DNA of 64,000 nucleotides from Sesamum alatum (lineage: Eukaryota > Streptophyta > Magnoliopsida > Lamiales > Pedaliaceae). The position numbers and the translations under genes were made by a program. The stretch covers positions 31,747,966 to 31,811,965 of the forward strand of contig JACGWO010000001.1 in assembly GCA_034509735.1 (NCBI GenBank), read 5' to 3'. This document shows, one piece after another, positions 47,219-58,172 of this stretch (its first letter is position 1; each line of letters starts with the position of its first letter). The notes under the pieces were generated by a model. It did no database searches. It saw only the letters and a program-made list of their open reading frames with translations, and was not told the DNA's origin.

Positions 47219-49281
47219 TGTAGCACCCTCTAACGGCACTACGACTATATCTTCCCTAAATATCACACTTAATGTAAACCCTGATTATATGTATAATTAA
47301 GCACATAATCTAGTCCCTGTTGAGTATATATACACATAGTCTCCTCATCACAACAAGAGTATTTAATATCTCATCTGTAAGATCATATATACATATATCA
47401 AGTACGACAAAAATGGGACTATTATAATTAGTTCACATGCTATTCTCGCTTTTAATTCAAAATGAGACTTCTATTTCTATTTACAATGAGGAGAAAACTG
47501 CGTACTGGCCCGACCTGACTGGAATACAAAACGTGGACCTAGTTGTCGTGAATAGGCACAGCAAAATCTACACCTGAAAATATTAGCAGAGGGATGAGCC
47601 TGCAACTCAATAAGTAAATAACCGGTACCACTATATACGCACCTCAATTATATCAACAAGACAAAAACAAGCAATGTATATAATATAATCAACTTAATCA
47701 AGCACATTTTATTTTATTTCTCCACGTAGTCATCCCATAACACGATAACCAATCAAACTTGTCTTTTCCTAGTTGGCTTACCAGAAAGGTGATATAGTGT
47801 TTTTCTCCACCAACTCAACCTCACTATTCATTCATATATATACATGAATCCCCTTGGCATGCCACACATGCTTATCAATCTCATTTCGCATCAAAGCTCT
47901 TTCATTTCGCATCATAGCTCTTTTTATTTCGCATCATAGCTCTTTTCACATCGCATCATAGCTCTTTCATATCGCATCATAGCTCTTTTCATTTTATTTT
48001 GCCACATAGGCTATTCAACAACATCAAGGGGTATTCATATTATAATTACATTTAATTTCCATCACTCCCTCGATTCCACATATTACCGTTCTTGTAAGCC
48101 AAGTAGCCACATAAAATCTCATAGCAGCATATTTCACGTACAAGCACATAACATATCTCAATAGGTTTCCTCATTTCACTTTCACGATATAATCATTCAA
48201 AGTAATCATCAACCACTCGTACAATTCAAAATATATATTAGTGCTAGCACGAATCATCAGCTCACATAAAAGTAATATCACTAAGAAGTGAAATATATAT
48301 AGATAATACTAATTATTTACGTACACACTAATAGAAATAAAGAACATATATATAAGTAGCACTAATTATTTACTTACCTCGACTTACAACAATCTACTTG
48401 TACGTAGGGAGTTGCTCAATCATTCACATTATCCCCCTTATCCTATAATAAGTTATAATGCATATAATCAACACACATCAAAAGTATCGTAATTTCTAAA
48501 TAAAATATTAAATAGTAATTATATATATTTTTAACCAATATCTCAATATTCATTAAACCCCTCATCTTATTATATCTACCATTCTCAATAACCATTTTGG
48601 ATTTAATTATCACCAAAACATACTCATTTTTACTAAATATATACATTTTCATATATAATTCTATAATATTTCTCAAATAAAATTTCCAACCCGATTAAAC
48701 TAAGCCAATCAATTGTAGAAATTATTAAATCTAGTAAATTAAGCAGTTTAAGCTATTAGTTATAACACCCCTAATTCAATTGAGACATTTAACCAGGCAC
48801 TAATTATAAATACTCAAATTCATAAAATTCTCCGGTTAAACACTAAATCGAATAGTATAAACTACATTTAATAAATGCACTTATTAAATAATATCATTAT
48901 ATTAATTAAAACTAATTAAAATAAAATAATTACTTACCTGTTTTTCGCCGATTTCGGTTTTGTATGTGTGTGTTTGTGAATTGTATGTGGTTAATTTATT
49001 TTTTTTTTATAAAAAGTAAACTGATGGGTGCGTCAGCACCCATCTTTATCCAACCCTTTTTTTTTAATTTTAATAAACTTTTCCAAAATATCCATTACGT
49101 CCTTTCTAATTTCTTAATTAATATAATTTGCTTCCAAATATTATATAAAGCTCTAATTCACTCCGTTCAAGTCTTAATATGATCACAATTTAATCTATAA
49201 TATATCTACTAATTAACTAAATTTTCTTAAATAATTACCAATTAACCCCATAATTATGAATAAAAATTTGTGAGCGTCACA
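47219..49281 (-). mobile_element. 5' LTR of Gyp-1
   Basis: 2063 bp, TGTAGCACCCTC to GAGCGTCACA on the plus strand. It has the five-unit repeat (47883-47990) and the GATGGGTGC/GCACCCATC hairpin (49023-49044) at positions equal to those in the 3' LTR. Right flank TCAAC is the target duplication. Confidence 0.92.
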
Positions 49282-50020
49282 TCAACTCCAATCAAGCCTC
49301 TCTCTTTTGGTATGATTTAGTCATACCTTAAGAGATGGTAGGCTTGATTGAAGAATTGATGGTGATTGATTGGGATGAATCTAGACATCCTTGGATGAAC
49401 CTAGACACATTCCAATAATCACATTATTTATGTATATATATTAGTATATACTAACATCAAAGTATAAGATTCATTATTCATCTTTTCTAGGAAAAGAAGA
49501 AGAACAATCACACTCTCTCTCCCTTAGCTCTCAACCTATCCCTCTCTCTCCCTACACTTGTGTTCTTCATTTGATCAAGTATCACTTGAAAGAACAAAGT
49601 GAGTTTAAGAAGAACACTAATTGATAGTGTTCATCTTCTTAAATCGAGTCCCTTCCTTGATCCATTTTCTTCTAGCAATGAAAACGAGCCTCTCTTCTGG
49701 TGTGGTGTGGATCACCATTGGAGAGTTCATATATTTGAACTTCGTGGACATTCCGGAGAGGAACAACGCATGTAGCGGCACACGTGAAAAACTACAAAGG
49801 TAACTTCGGCTTATACGCTTTCGTAGTTTATTTCAATTCTATGCCCTATGTTCAATATCCATTTTATGTCGATACATCCTACACCGAATGCCCGGTTGAG
49901 CACCCAAGGGTATACCCCTTGGGATCTTAGGATTATTACGTTTATTTATGCGATTTATATTTCCATATTCGCATCTTCTCGCTTCCGCTCGTGCTCCTGA
50001 TCGAATCAGCTTGTCCTTCA
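49282..50020 (+). mobile_element. 5' LTR of Cop-F, right piece
   Basis: Resumes at TCAACTCCAATCAAGCC (matching 57431 onward in the 3' LTR) and ends AGCTTGTCCTTCA before the primer site. A CT-rich region near 49510-49555 matches the transcribed part of the other LTRs. An 11-bp inverted pair from the TCTTTTGGTATGA/TCATACCTTAAGAGA area (49309-49338) could form a hairpin. Confidence 0.88.
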
Positions 50021-50022
50021 AG

Positions 50023-50034
50023 TGGTATCAGAGC
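50023..50034 (+). other. Primer-binding site (initiator Met tRNA), Cop-F
   Basis: TGGTATCAGAGC two bases after the LTR end at 50020. Confidence 0.95.
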
Positions 50035-50267
50035 CCCGTTCGATGTAAGGGGCATAGATTTATGTGCTTAGCATGATCGACTTGCTTTTACGATTTTAGA
50101 AGCATGTATGATTGTATGAATATTTGAATAAATGGGATTGCTCATTTGTTTGAATTTAATGGACATTAAGCATACAATTTTGGTAAGATTGGATCCTAAA
50201 ATTGCATGTTTTATTTTCAGTTTATATTGTATATTATGTGCCAAATAGAAAGGTCGAAAAAGCATCT

Positions 50268-50612
50268 AAAACGGACAGCAGCGACAGCGATTGGCTGCCG
50301 CCCTTGCCGGCCGATCACTGGCTGGCGGGAGCGTGGCCGAGCGTGAGCCTGGCCAGCGTGCCTGCCAGCATGCGTGTTGGCAGGGGCGGCCACGCGCAAA
50401 CGAGCGCTTGCGCGCGCGCCATATATACACGAGTGTTGCGCACAGGCGCGCGCGCGCGCGCTGTCTGTAGGCATGCGGCTGCTGGCCGAGGCTAGCGCTG
50501 CACAGGGCGCGCGCACGCAAGGCGCGCAGGCTGGTTGTCAGCACGCGCGCACGCACAGCCTTGTGCGTGCGGGCGGGCGGCTGGCACAACTGGGCCGTTT
50601 TGTGCCGTTTTT
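50268..50612 (+). other. GC-rich island bounded by AAAACGG / CCGTTTT
   Basis: Opens AAAACGGACAGCAGCGACAGCG and closes GGGCCGTTTTGTGCCGTTTTTCG. It is the largest of the islands, with long GCGC runs and inverted matches such as GCCTGTAC-free CGCGCGC blocks. Open frames exist on both strands only because GC-rich DNA has few stops; none has a start or motif shared with the other islands. Confidence 0.7.
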
Positions 50613-51553
50613 CGACATTTTCTGAAAAATTGGATTTACTGGGATTTCTGCACATTATTCTGAAAAAGAATTAATTTTGCATATTTGATTTTGGAATTAT
50701 TGGATTTTTCCTTAGATCAAATTAGCTTAATTAATTTGGGTTTAATACATACATTGGATGCATTGTAACTAATGTCTATTAAATTTGAAATTTGAACTTT
50801 GCATATTCTTTATGTATTTGTACCTTGTGATGTTGGACATCATTTGGATATTTTGAATATCCATGATTAAACATGATTATTTGGAATAATTGTGTTATAT
50901 GCGTTGATGGAACCAACATGGGATGATAACAAGAGCCCTAGACCTTGTGTATTGTTGTATGTCTTTTATTTATATTTCTGTTGGGTGGGGCCTGCGTGCC
51001 TCTTGTTTTGGGACTATCATCTCCCGTTTTTCAGCCTCATGATGCTAAAGCTTGTTTGTATAATTCCCATGTATTACTTTCTTTTGTAATGAGAGTAGAT
51101 AGATTTTGGTGAGATTTTATACTTTAGCAAGTCCATGGAGTCGAAGACCCAAGGTGTAACATCAAGGCATGAAACAAGAAAAGCTACAAGGCTCATTGGA
51201 ATGACTATGAGTTTATTATTTTTGTAATAATATAGGACCACCCTAGACAGACCATAGACTCACTGTGGGCTCAGTGGGTCGCATAGGTTGGGCTTGTGAT
51301 CATCCTAATAGGGGTGTGCTATGTTTTCTGCATGCAACGTATTTATTTAAACGCTTTGATGGATATTCGATATTTATTCATGCTAAAACACTTAATGTGG
51401 TGAGGTCTCGATCGTTTCATAAACTCTCATTTGGTTGGACCAAATTAAATATTAGGCCCAGAACGGACTTGGATCAAAATGGTATTTTGATATGTCCGAG
51501 CCTTCCATCCACAGCAATGTGGTGAGGAAGCTATCACTACTCAAGCGTGATCT

Positions 51554-51646
51554 AACGAGTCGTGGCACACTTGGACTAGGGGAAAGTTGCACCATTCTTG
51601 TGAACAAAGAGATTGCACTCGCTTTTTCCTTGTCTCGCGAGTCGTG
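51554..51646 (+). other. Paired CACGAGTCGTG-like palindromes in leader
   Basis: AACGAGTCGTG at 51554-51564 and CGCGAGTCGTG at 51636-51646, start-to-start 82 bp. Each is one base from the Cop-C version. Confidence 0.62.
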
Positions 51647-51700
51647 GGGGGGCGACAGTTGAGGCATGATTTGGTTGATGGCTCGGGCCCAACACTAAGT

Positions 51701-51750
51701 AACATGATTCGCTTGGAGTCCTCGGAACATGATTCGCTTGGAGTCCTCGG
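51701..51750 (+). repeat. 25-bp exact tandem duplication
   Basis: AACATGATTCGCTTGGAGTC plus CTCGG occurs twice in a row, perfectly. Cop-C has the unit once (AACATCATTCGCTTGGAGTC, 19600), so this is a local slip in Cop-F. Confidence 0.9.
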
Positions 51751-52038
51751 AACCATGCGAATAGGTGAGGCGAAATATCTAGGGAATCTCATTGGATGAG
51801 AATGATATTGGATATCTCCCACGAGGTCTTCTTCATGTGAATTGTAAAAGCAAGACAAGGAGATTATGCTTGTGGATCCCAAGCCCACTAGGAAATGGTT
51901 TCCCGAAACTCCGCTTGAGAGTGGTGAACTTTCGTATAAATAGTAAGAGGGTTAAAGACTAAAAGACTATGTCTTCAACTTGAACAATAATATTACCATC
52001 ATCTGCTAATTTCTGCTTTACATTTTATAAATGTAGAT

Positions 52039-52880
52039 ATGTCTAAGAATCCATTGACCATGATACTTGAGACTAATAAGTTTAATTGAATGGACTACTC
52101 GGACTGGTTGAGAAACCTGAGGATTGTCATTGGTTTAGTGAACCAAGGGTATGTCTTGGACGCGCCGCCGTCGAGCGACTTGCCGGAGGGGTCCACGCTA
52201 GAAGAACGTTTGACATTTGAGAAATGGCATGAGGACAACCGAAAAGTACGTCGTATCATGTTGGCTTCGATGTCTAATGACAGGCTGGACAACGTCTCCG
52301 CCATAATGCTCTGCATGAACGAGGTTTATGCGGTTCCGGACAGACATATTAGATATGCCGCCACAAAAACATTCTTTGGCACCAAGCTTGCTGAAGGATC
52401 GTCTGTACAGAGTCATGGGATTAAGATGCTCTCCCTAGTGGAAAACGTCGAGGACCTTAAAGCTGGGGTTAACAATGACACGTACATTAACGTGATCCTC
52501 CTATCGCTTCCTCCGTCCTATGACCCGTTTGTTGTAAACTACAACATGAACGGACTTCAAAAGTCTATTCATGAGTTGATCAACATGTTGGTCCAATACG
52601 AGGCGACAACCCACAAGTCAGCACCGGCGGTATTGATAGGAGAGGCTTCGACCTCCAAGGCGAATGGCAAGAGGGCCGGAAGCTGGAAGAGAAAGAAGGG
52701 AAAAGGAAAGACGGTTGCGGCCCCTGCTCGCACTCCAGGCGCCCCTGTTGCCCCGATGGTGATGGGCGAAGGGAAAGGGAAGGCCCGTGGTTCTCAACAT
52801 CCAAGGCAAATGATGTCTGCATGCATTGCCAAGGAAAGGGGCATTGGAAGAGGGACTGCCCACAACTCCCCTCCAACCTA
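52039..52880 (+). pseudogene. Cop-F gag
   Basis: ATG at 52039 gives MSKNPLTMILETNKFN, then a TGA at codon 17 (52087-52089). From 52090 the frame stays open for 263 codons: MDYSDWLRNLRIVIGLVNQG, WHEDNRKVRRIMLASM, RHIRYAATKTFFGTKLAEG, LLSLPPSYDPFVVNYNMNGL, LVQYEATTHKSAP and a Lys/Gly-rich basic stretch. Just before the zinc knuckle, near 52795, the frame shifts. The knuckle CMHCQGKGHWKRDC, with all CCHC ligands, is coded in another frame at about 52818-52860. So one nonsense and one frameshift inactivate an otherwise complete Gag. Confidence 0.92.
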
Positions 52881-53510
52881 GGTATGTTTGTGGTTGAAGT
52901 AAACATGATAACTAATTCTGCTTCATGGGTATTGGATACCGGGTAAGGTGCTCACATCTGCAATGATTTGTAGGCACTGCAAAGAAGTAGAAGGCTAACC
53001 AAGGATGACATAATCTTGAGGCTAGGTGATGACAAGGTCGTTGCTGCGGAAGACGTAGGATCAATGGAGTTAGCCATTAGTAGTCATGTTAGGATTGTAC
53101 TGAACGACTGTTTCCATGTACCTAGCATGATTAAGAATATTGTATCAATCCCGGTCCTTGATAAGGAGAGATATTCTTTCACCATCAATAAAAATGGTTT
53201 TTATATTATAAATGATGGTATTTCTCATTTGCTTGGTACATTGGTGAACGGTCTGTACATACTTCAACAGTCTAATTGGATTATGACTGCGGAACACAAA
53301 TGGAAACATGATAATCAAGATAATGCACAGATTTGGCATGCAAGGTTAGGTCATATTTCTAAAGATAGGATAAGAAGGTTGGTGGACTCAAAGAGTCTAC
53401 AAATAGACGATTTGGACAACCTACCGACCTGCGAATCCTGTCTAAAAGGAAAAGATGACCAAGAAATCCTTTGCTGGACAAAGTACGCTAGCCAATAGTC
53501 TGCTGGGATT
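52881..53510 (+). pseudogene. Cop-F protease and GAG-pre-integrase
   Basis: The protease active-site stretch reads WVLDTG, TAA stop, GAHIC (about 52927-52970), where relatives have an amino acid in place of the stop; DTG itself is intact. The frame 53016-53498 covers the rest: RLGDDKVVAAEDVGSMEL, LNDCFHVPSMIKNIVSI, then the pre-integrase domain with IWHARLGHISKDRIRRL and CESCLKGK, a His/Cys zinc-binding set. A frameshift near 53490 leads into integrase. Confidence 0.85.
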
Positions 53511-54469
53511 GATCCATACAGACATCTGTATCCCACTAAATACTCAGGCTAGAGATGGGTACTCGTACTTCATAACCTTTACCGATGATCACTCACGGTA
53601 TGGTTATGTTTACCTGATGAGGTACAAGTCTGAAGCCTTTTGAAGGTATAAGGAATACAGACTTGAAGTAGAGAACCAAACTGGTCGTAAGATCAAAGCC
53701 CTTTGGTCGGACCGAGGTGGAGAGTATTTGAGTGAAGAATTCATTGATTATCTAAAAGAGAATGGGATTCTCTCTCAGTGGACCCCTCCTGGAACACCAC
53801 AGTTGAATGGTGTGTCTGAAAGGAGGAATCAGACCTTGTTGGACATGGTCCGATCCATGATGTATTTTACCGAACTCCCCTTATCCTTCTAGGGATATGC
53901 TTTGAGACAGCGGCCAAAACTTTGAACTTGGCGCCATCTAAGAACATATCCAAGACGCCATATGAGATATTGCATGGCAAGCCTGCCTCCTATAAATACT
54001 TGAAAGTGTGGGGTTGCCCCGCATATGTCAAGAGATTAGTAGGAGCTAAACTGGACTCCAGGTCTAGTTGATCATGTTCATCAGGTATTCGAAAGAAACG
54101 GCGGGGTATTATTTCTATGATCCCTCCGAGCAAAAGGTTTTTGTCTCGCGAAACGCAGTGTTCTTGGAAAAGGATTTTCCATCGGATAGTCAACGCGATG
54201 ATGTACTCCTTGAGGAATCAAGTGAGGTACCCCATGAGGCGGCAGAGACATCAGAGCTGGTAGTTCCCACTGATAATGTTCCAGTCCTCCGTAGCTCGGT
54301 CAGAGTATCCCAACCACCTGATAGGTATGGATTTCTGGCCCTGACTGGTCAGTTGGATAATGATCCAAAGATGTCCGGAAAAGCGATGTCGGACATCGAT
54401 TCGGATAAGTGGCTTGAGGCCATCAAATCCGAGATGGACTCGATGGGTGCAAACCAGGTTTGGCCCTAG
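53455..54469 (+). pseudogene. Cop-F integrase
   Basis: Frame 53455-53643 has KSFAGQSTLANSLLGLIHTD with the first catalytic Asp, and YFITFTDDHSRYGYVYLMRY, ending at TGA 53641. Beyond it, in the same frame, come SDRGGEYLSEEFIDYL (second Asp) and GTPQLNGVSERRNQTLLDM (Glu). A TAG near 53890 and a frame change near 53905 follow. The C-terminal part with YLKVWGCPAYVKR and the linker (54068-54469, FIRYSKETAGYYFYDP, SDIDSDKWLEAIKSEMDSM) is well preserved. Confidence 0.88.
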
Positions 54470-55410
54470 TGGACCCACCCAAAAGGGTAAACCACGTAGG
54501 GTGTAAATGGGTTTACAAACGTAAGCGTGGAGCTGATGGGGAGGTTACAACCTTCAAAGCCAGGCTTGTGGCGAAGGGATACACTCAGCGACCCGGGGTC
54601 GATTTTGAAGAAACCTACTCGCCTGTAGCAATGGCTAAGTCCATTCGGATACTGCTTGCCATAAGAGCATGGTATGACTATGAAATATGGCAGATGGATG
54701 TGAAAACCGCCTTACTCAACCGGTTTCGTAGAGGAAGGGGTCTATATGGATCAACCGAAAGGTTTGACATCTGTTGGAGAAGAGCAGAAGGTCTGCCGTC
54801 TTCAAAGGTCCATCTATGGCCTCAAAACAAGCTTCCCGAAGCTGGAACATACGTTTTGATGAAGTCATATGGGGATATGATTTCATCAAGAACGAGTCTG
54901 ATCCTTGTGTATACAAGAAGATCAGTGGGAGCTCGGTTGCGTTTCTGGTGCTTTATGTCGGTGACATCTTGCTCAATGGGAATGATGCTAAGATGTTGGG
55001 GACCACTAAAGCTTAGTTATCAACACAATTTTTCATGAAGGATATGGGCGAGGAATCCTACATCTTGGCATCAAGATCTACAGGGATAGATTTAGAAGGA
55101 TGTTGGGAATGGTCCAGTCCTCATATATTGAGAAAGTCTTGAAGAGATTCAAGATGGAGAACTCAAAACGAGGATTCCTTCCTATGAGGCATGGAATTAA
55201 GTTATCCAAGAAGCAGTCTCCTAAGACTGATGAGGAGTTTAAACGGATGTTGGTGATCCCCTATGCTTCAGCCGTATGCAGCATTCAGTATGTTGTCCAG
55301 TGCACTAGACCTGATCTGGCTTTCGCTTTAAGCGTGACTAGTCGATATCAGTCGTGTGCCGGGGAGGCACACTGGAGTGCAGTCAAGACTATCCTAAAGT
55401 ACCTGTAAAG
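54470..55410 (+). pseudogene. Cop-F reverse transcriptase
   Basis: Frame 54460-55038 carries [40 protein letters not shown] and IWQMDVKTALLNRF. A base change near 54725 shifts it, and RT continues in 54774-55016 with [17 protein letters not shown] and LYVGDILLNGND. The catalytic box is YVGD: the first Asp is Gly (GGT at 54960-54962). A TAG follows at about 55014. The 55100-55408 frame holds [20 protein letters not shown] and [20 protein letters not shown]. Confidence 0.9.
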
Positions 55411-55938
55411 GACTAAGGACATGTTCTTGATATACGGTGGTGGAGAATTGATACTGGAAGGCTATAGCGACGCTAGCTTCCAGTCAGATGAAGATGATGG
55501 GAAGTCTCAATCTGCTTTGTGTTCAAACTGAATGCTGGCGTGGTTGCTTGGAAGAGTTTCAAATAGGCTACCACGGCGGACTCCACCACAGAGTCTGAAT
55601 ACATAGCAGCTTCGGAAGCTGCTATGGAGGCGGTTTGGATGAAGAGCTACATCTAAGAGTTGGGTGTAGTACCTAACATCGTTGAGCCAGTGGTATCTTC
55701 TATGATAACAACGGGGCCATAGCGCAAGCAAAGGAACCGAGATCTCATCACTGATCCAAGCATATTCTTAGACGCTACCATCTGCTTAGAGAGATGATTA
55801 GCAGGGGTGACGTTCGGATGGACAGAGTCAGCTCCGCAGAAAACATAGCAGATCTACTTACTAAGCCTGTGTCGCAAGTTGCCCATACTCAGCATCTGGA
55901 TAAGATGGGTTTGAGGTCAATGGTGATTGGCTTTAGGT
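55411..55938 (+). pseudogene. Cop-F RNase H
   Basis: After a TAA near 55406 the RNase H core is readable: GGGELILEGYSDASFQSDEDD, then broken pieces of the TTESEYIAASEAAMEAVWMK region (about 55580-55640), DNNGAIAQAKEPRSHH (about 55707) and the C-terminal ADLLTKPVSQVAHTQHL (about 55850). At least three frame changes. It would have removed RNA from the RNA-DNA hybrid. Confidence 0.82.
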
Positions 55939-55950
55939 CAAGTGGGAGAA
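55939..55950 (+). other. Polypurine tract, Cop-F
   Basis: CAAGTGGGAGAA directly before TGTTAGAATAGG; the final base is A where other copies have T. Confidence 0.85.
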
Positions 55951-58172
55951 TGTTAGAATAGGTGACCAGAAAGCCAATAGATTTGGCATTTTGTAACCTA
56001 TTTGACAACTTGATGTAATGTAATATTATGTACTGAATAAAATAAGTATTCGTTACCTTTGGTATTCTCTTTGTTGTGCTCATTTTCCATATGCTAAACT
56101 GGTGTTTTACATATATTGCAACAAAGCCCACAGACCACGATTAACAACTCATGCAGTTGGGCCACGCATTGGATGGTGGTAATAAAATCAACTGATTAAG
56201 AGTTAGGTCTGAAGTGTTCCATGTCGAGGACTTCGAGACAGGGCATCGAGAGTCTTATACAGACTTGCATCAAGAGTCGTGTTCATTGGATGAGTGTCGT
56301 GTTTCATCGTTGACAGGTGTGGGACGCCTACACGATCTTGATGGGTTGGTCGACTGGGGTCGAGCCGACTGAACTTGATATTTTGGGATCATCATACGGA
56401 AGCCTTGGAGGCTTGGTCGGTATGATTTCCGTGGTTCCGATAGTACGGGAGTAGTTCTCAGACTTGAGGAACCATGGCAGTCACGTGCACAGGACGGTTG
56501 TATCTTGGATCTGGCGAGAGGTGATCATTTTTGTAAAATATTCATTATAAGCCTAGTCCAGTGCAGTCAGAATGTGTAGCGAGGATGGTGGGTTCCAAGA
56601 AGAGGATCCGTCCCTGTCAGTATGTGACAGAGGTATCTCCTATGCACTCGGAGACACGTTCATGCCGTTTGAAAACTGTGGCCACAGTGGTTGGTCGAAC
56701 AGGAAATGGTTTCCTATGTCGATGCAATGAGGCATGCCTAGTCTCGAGTATTAACCATAGATGCCTAGTCAAGGATGAGAACCGACGCCCAATTTCATAC
56801 CCTAGACTAAGGCAGGGAGACGGTAGACGGAAGGACCGTACCCGTATGGAATCGGCGCCTAAATGTTTGCCAACATTCACCTAGTCTCTAGTGCCATGGA
56901 CCGTTGTTAGACGGCCACCCATGGTAACGGGTCCTTGTTGGACACAGGCCCAAGTCTAGCTGAGGGTGAACCTAAATGGTCATACACAAATCACCGAGAA
57001 GGTACAGAAATTGACTTGTAGTCAATTTTCGAGGATGATTAAGTAATTAGATTACTTAAGGGATAGTCCATTGGATGGACGGGACGATATTGTATTGGTC
57101 CCTCATTTAATCGGTAAATAGGATTTATCGATTAAAATAGAAAGTTGAGACGTGGGATATTTTAATTGGATTAAAAGATCAATGGGGATTATTTAAGTGG
57201 ACCTTAAATTAAATTGAATTTTATTTTAGGTTCGTTGTAATTGGATTACAGTGGAACCTGGTCCATTAAATTTTGACCCGAGAGGTGTGTTAATTCCATT
57301 TGTGGAATGAGAAGAAATTGGACTTCTTCCTTAAATGAGAATGTCCGAAAATGTTACCTTGGAGGGAGCAAAAATCGGTCATGTTTGGTGCTTGATGTGG
57401 TTGACTTGTCTCTTTTGGTAAGAGACAAATCAACTCCAATCAAGTCTCTCTCTTTTGGTATGATTTAATCATACCTTAAGAGATGGTAGGCTTGATTGAA
57501 GAATTGATGGTGATTGATTGGGATGCATGTAGACATCCTTGGATGAACCTAGACACATTCCAATAATCACATTAATTATGTTTATATATGAGTATATACT
57601 AACATCAAAGCATAAGATTCATTATTCATCTTTTCTAGGAAAAGAAGAAGAACAATCACACACTCTCTCCCTTAGCTCTCGGCATGTCTCTCTCTCTCTC
57701 TCTCCCTATACTTGTGTTCTTCATTTGATCTAGGATCACTTGAAAGAACAAAGTGAGTTTAAGAAGAACACTAATTGATAGTGTTCATCTTCTTAAACCG
57801 TGTCCTTCCTAGATCCATTTTTCTCTAGCAAGGAAAACGAGTATCTCTTCCGGTGTGGTGTGGATCACCTTTGGAGAGTTCATACGTTTGAACTTCGTGG
57901 AAATTCCAGAGAGGAACAACGCAAGTAGTGGCACACGTGAAAAACTACAAAGGTAACTACGGCTTATACGCTTTCATAGTTTATTTGGATTCTATGCCTT
58001 ATGTTCAATATTCGTTTTATGTTGATACATCCTACATCGAACGCCCGGTTGAGCACCCAAGGGTACACCCCTTGGGATCTTATGATTATTAAGTTATTTA
58101 TGTTATTTAAATTTACGTATTCGCATCTTCTCGCTTCCGCTTGCGCTGCCGGGCGGATCCGCTTGTCCTTCA
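55951..58172 (+). mobile_element. 3' LTR of Cop-F (type III)
   Basis: 2222 bp from TGTTAGAATAGGTGACC to CGCTTGTCCTTCA. It keeps the region deleted from the 5' LTR, including the shared palindrome at about 56894-56924. A CT-rich run lies at 57685-57705. Ends where Cop-E gag resumes. Confidence 0.92.

Larger units (their letters stand above)
38332..49281 (-). mobile_element. Gyp-1: Ty3/gypsy chromovirus, TSD TCAAC
   Basis: A full-length 10.95-kb element on the minus strand, with LTRs of about 2.05 kb. TCAAC occurs at 38327-38331 and again at 49282-49286. Order on the minus strand: LTR, PBS, gag, protease, RT, RNase H, integrase with a chromodomain-like tail, polypurine tract, LTR. This order (RT before integrase) and the tail make it a chromovirus; the Tekay/Del group is my best guess from the tail sequence. 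A solo copia LTR (42333-44326) interrupts RNase H. Confidence 0.93.
50035..52038 (+). other. Cop-F non-coding leader (5' UTR)
   Basis: 2-kb leader with no nested element, the cleanest copy of this region in the window. Order: AT-rich start, GC island (50268-50612), AT-rich part, GGGTGGGGCCTGCGTGCCTC (about 50980), TGTGATCATCCTAATAGGGG (51295), the palindrome pair (51554-51646), a 25-bp tandem duplication (51701-51750), and GCTTTACATTTTATAAATGTAG before gag. Short open frames here differ between elements and look like chance. Confidence 0.82.
37482..58172 (+). mobile_element. Cop-F: Ty1/copia (type III LTRs), interrupted by Gyp-1
   Basis: Plus-strand element: 5' LTR 37482-50020 (interrupted by Gyp-1), primer site, leader, gag, protease, integrase, RT, RNase H, polypurine tract, 3' LTR 55951-58172. 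Without Gyp-1 it is about 9.7 kb. It lies in Cop-E: the left flank (to 37481) and right flank (from 58173) are collinear with Cop-D 28260-28310. GCTTT before and ACCTT after may be a mutated 5-bp target duplication. Confidence 0.88.

Noticed and set aside
50202..50655. Several overlapping Ala/Arg/Cys-rich open frames on both strands
   Set aside because: They lie in the GC-rich leader island. GC-rich DNA has few stops, frames are open on both strands, and the equivalent islands in Cop-C and Cop-D share no protein.
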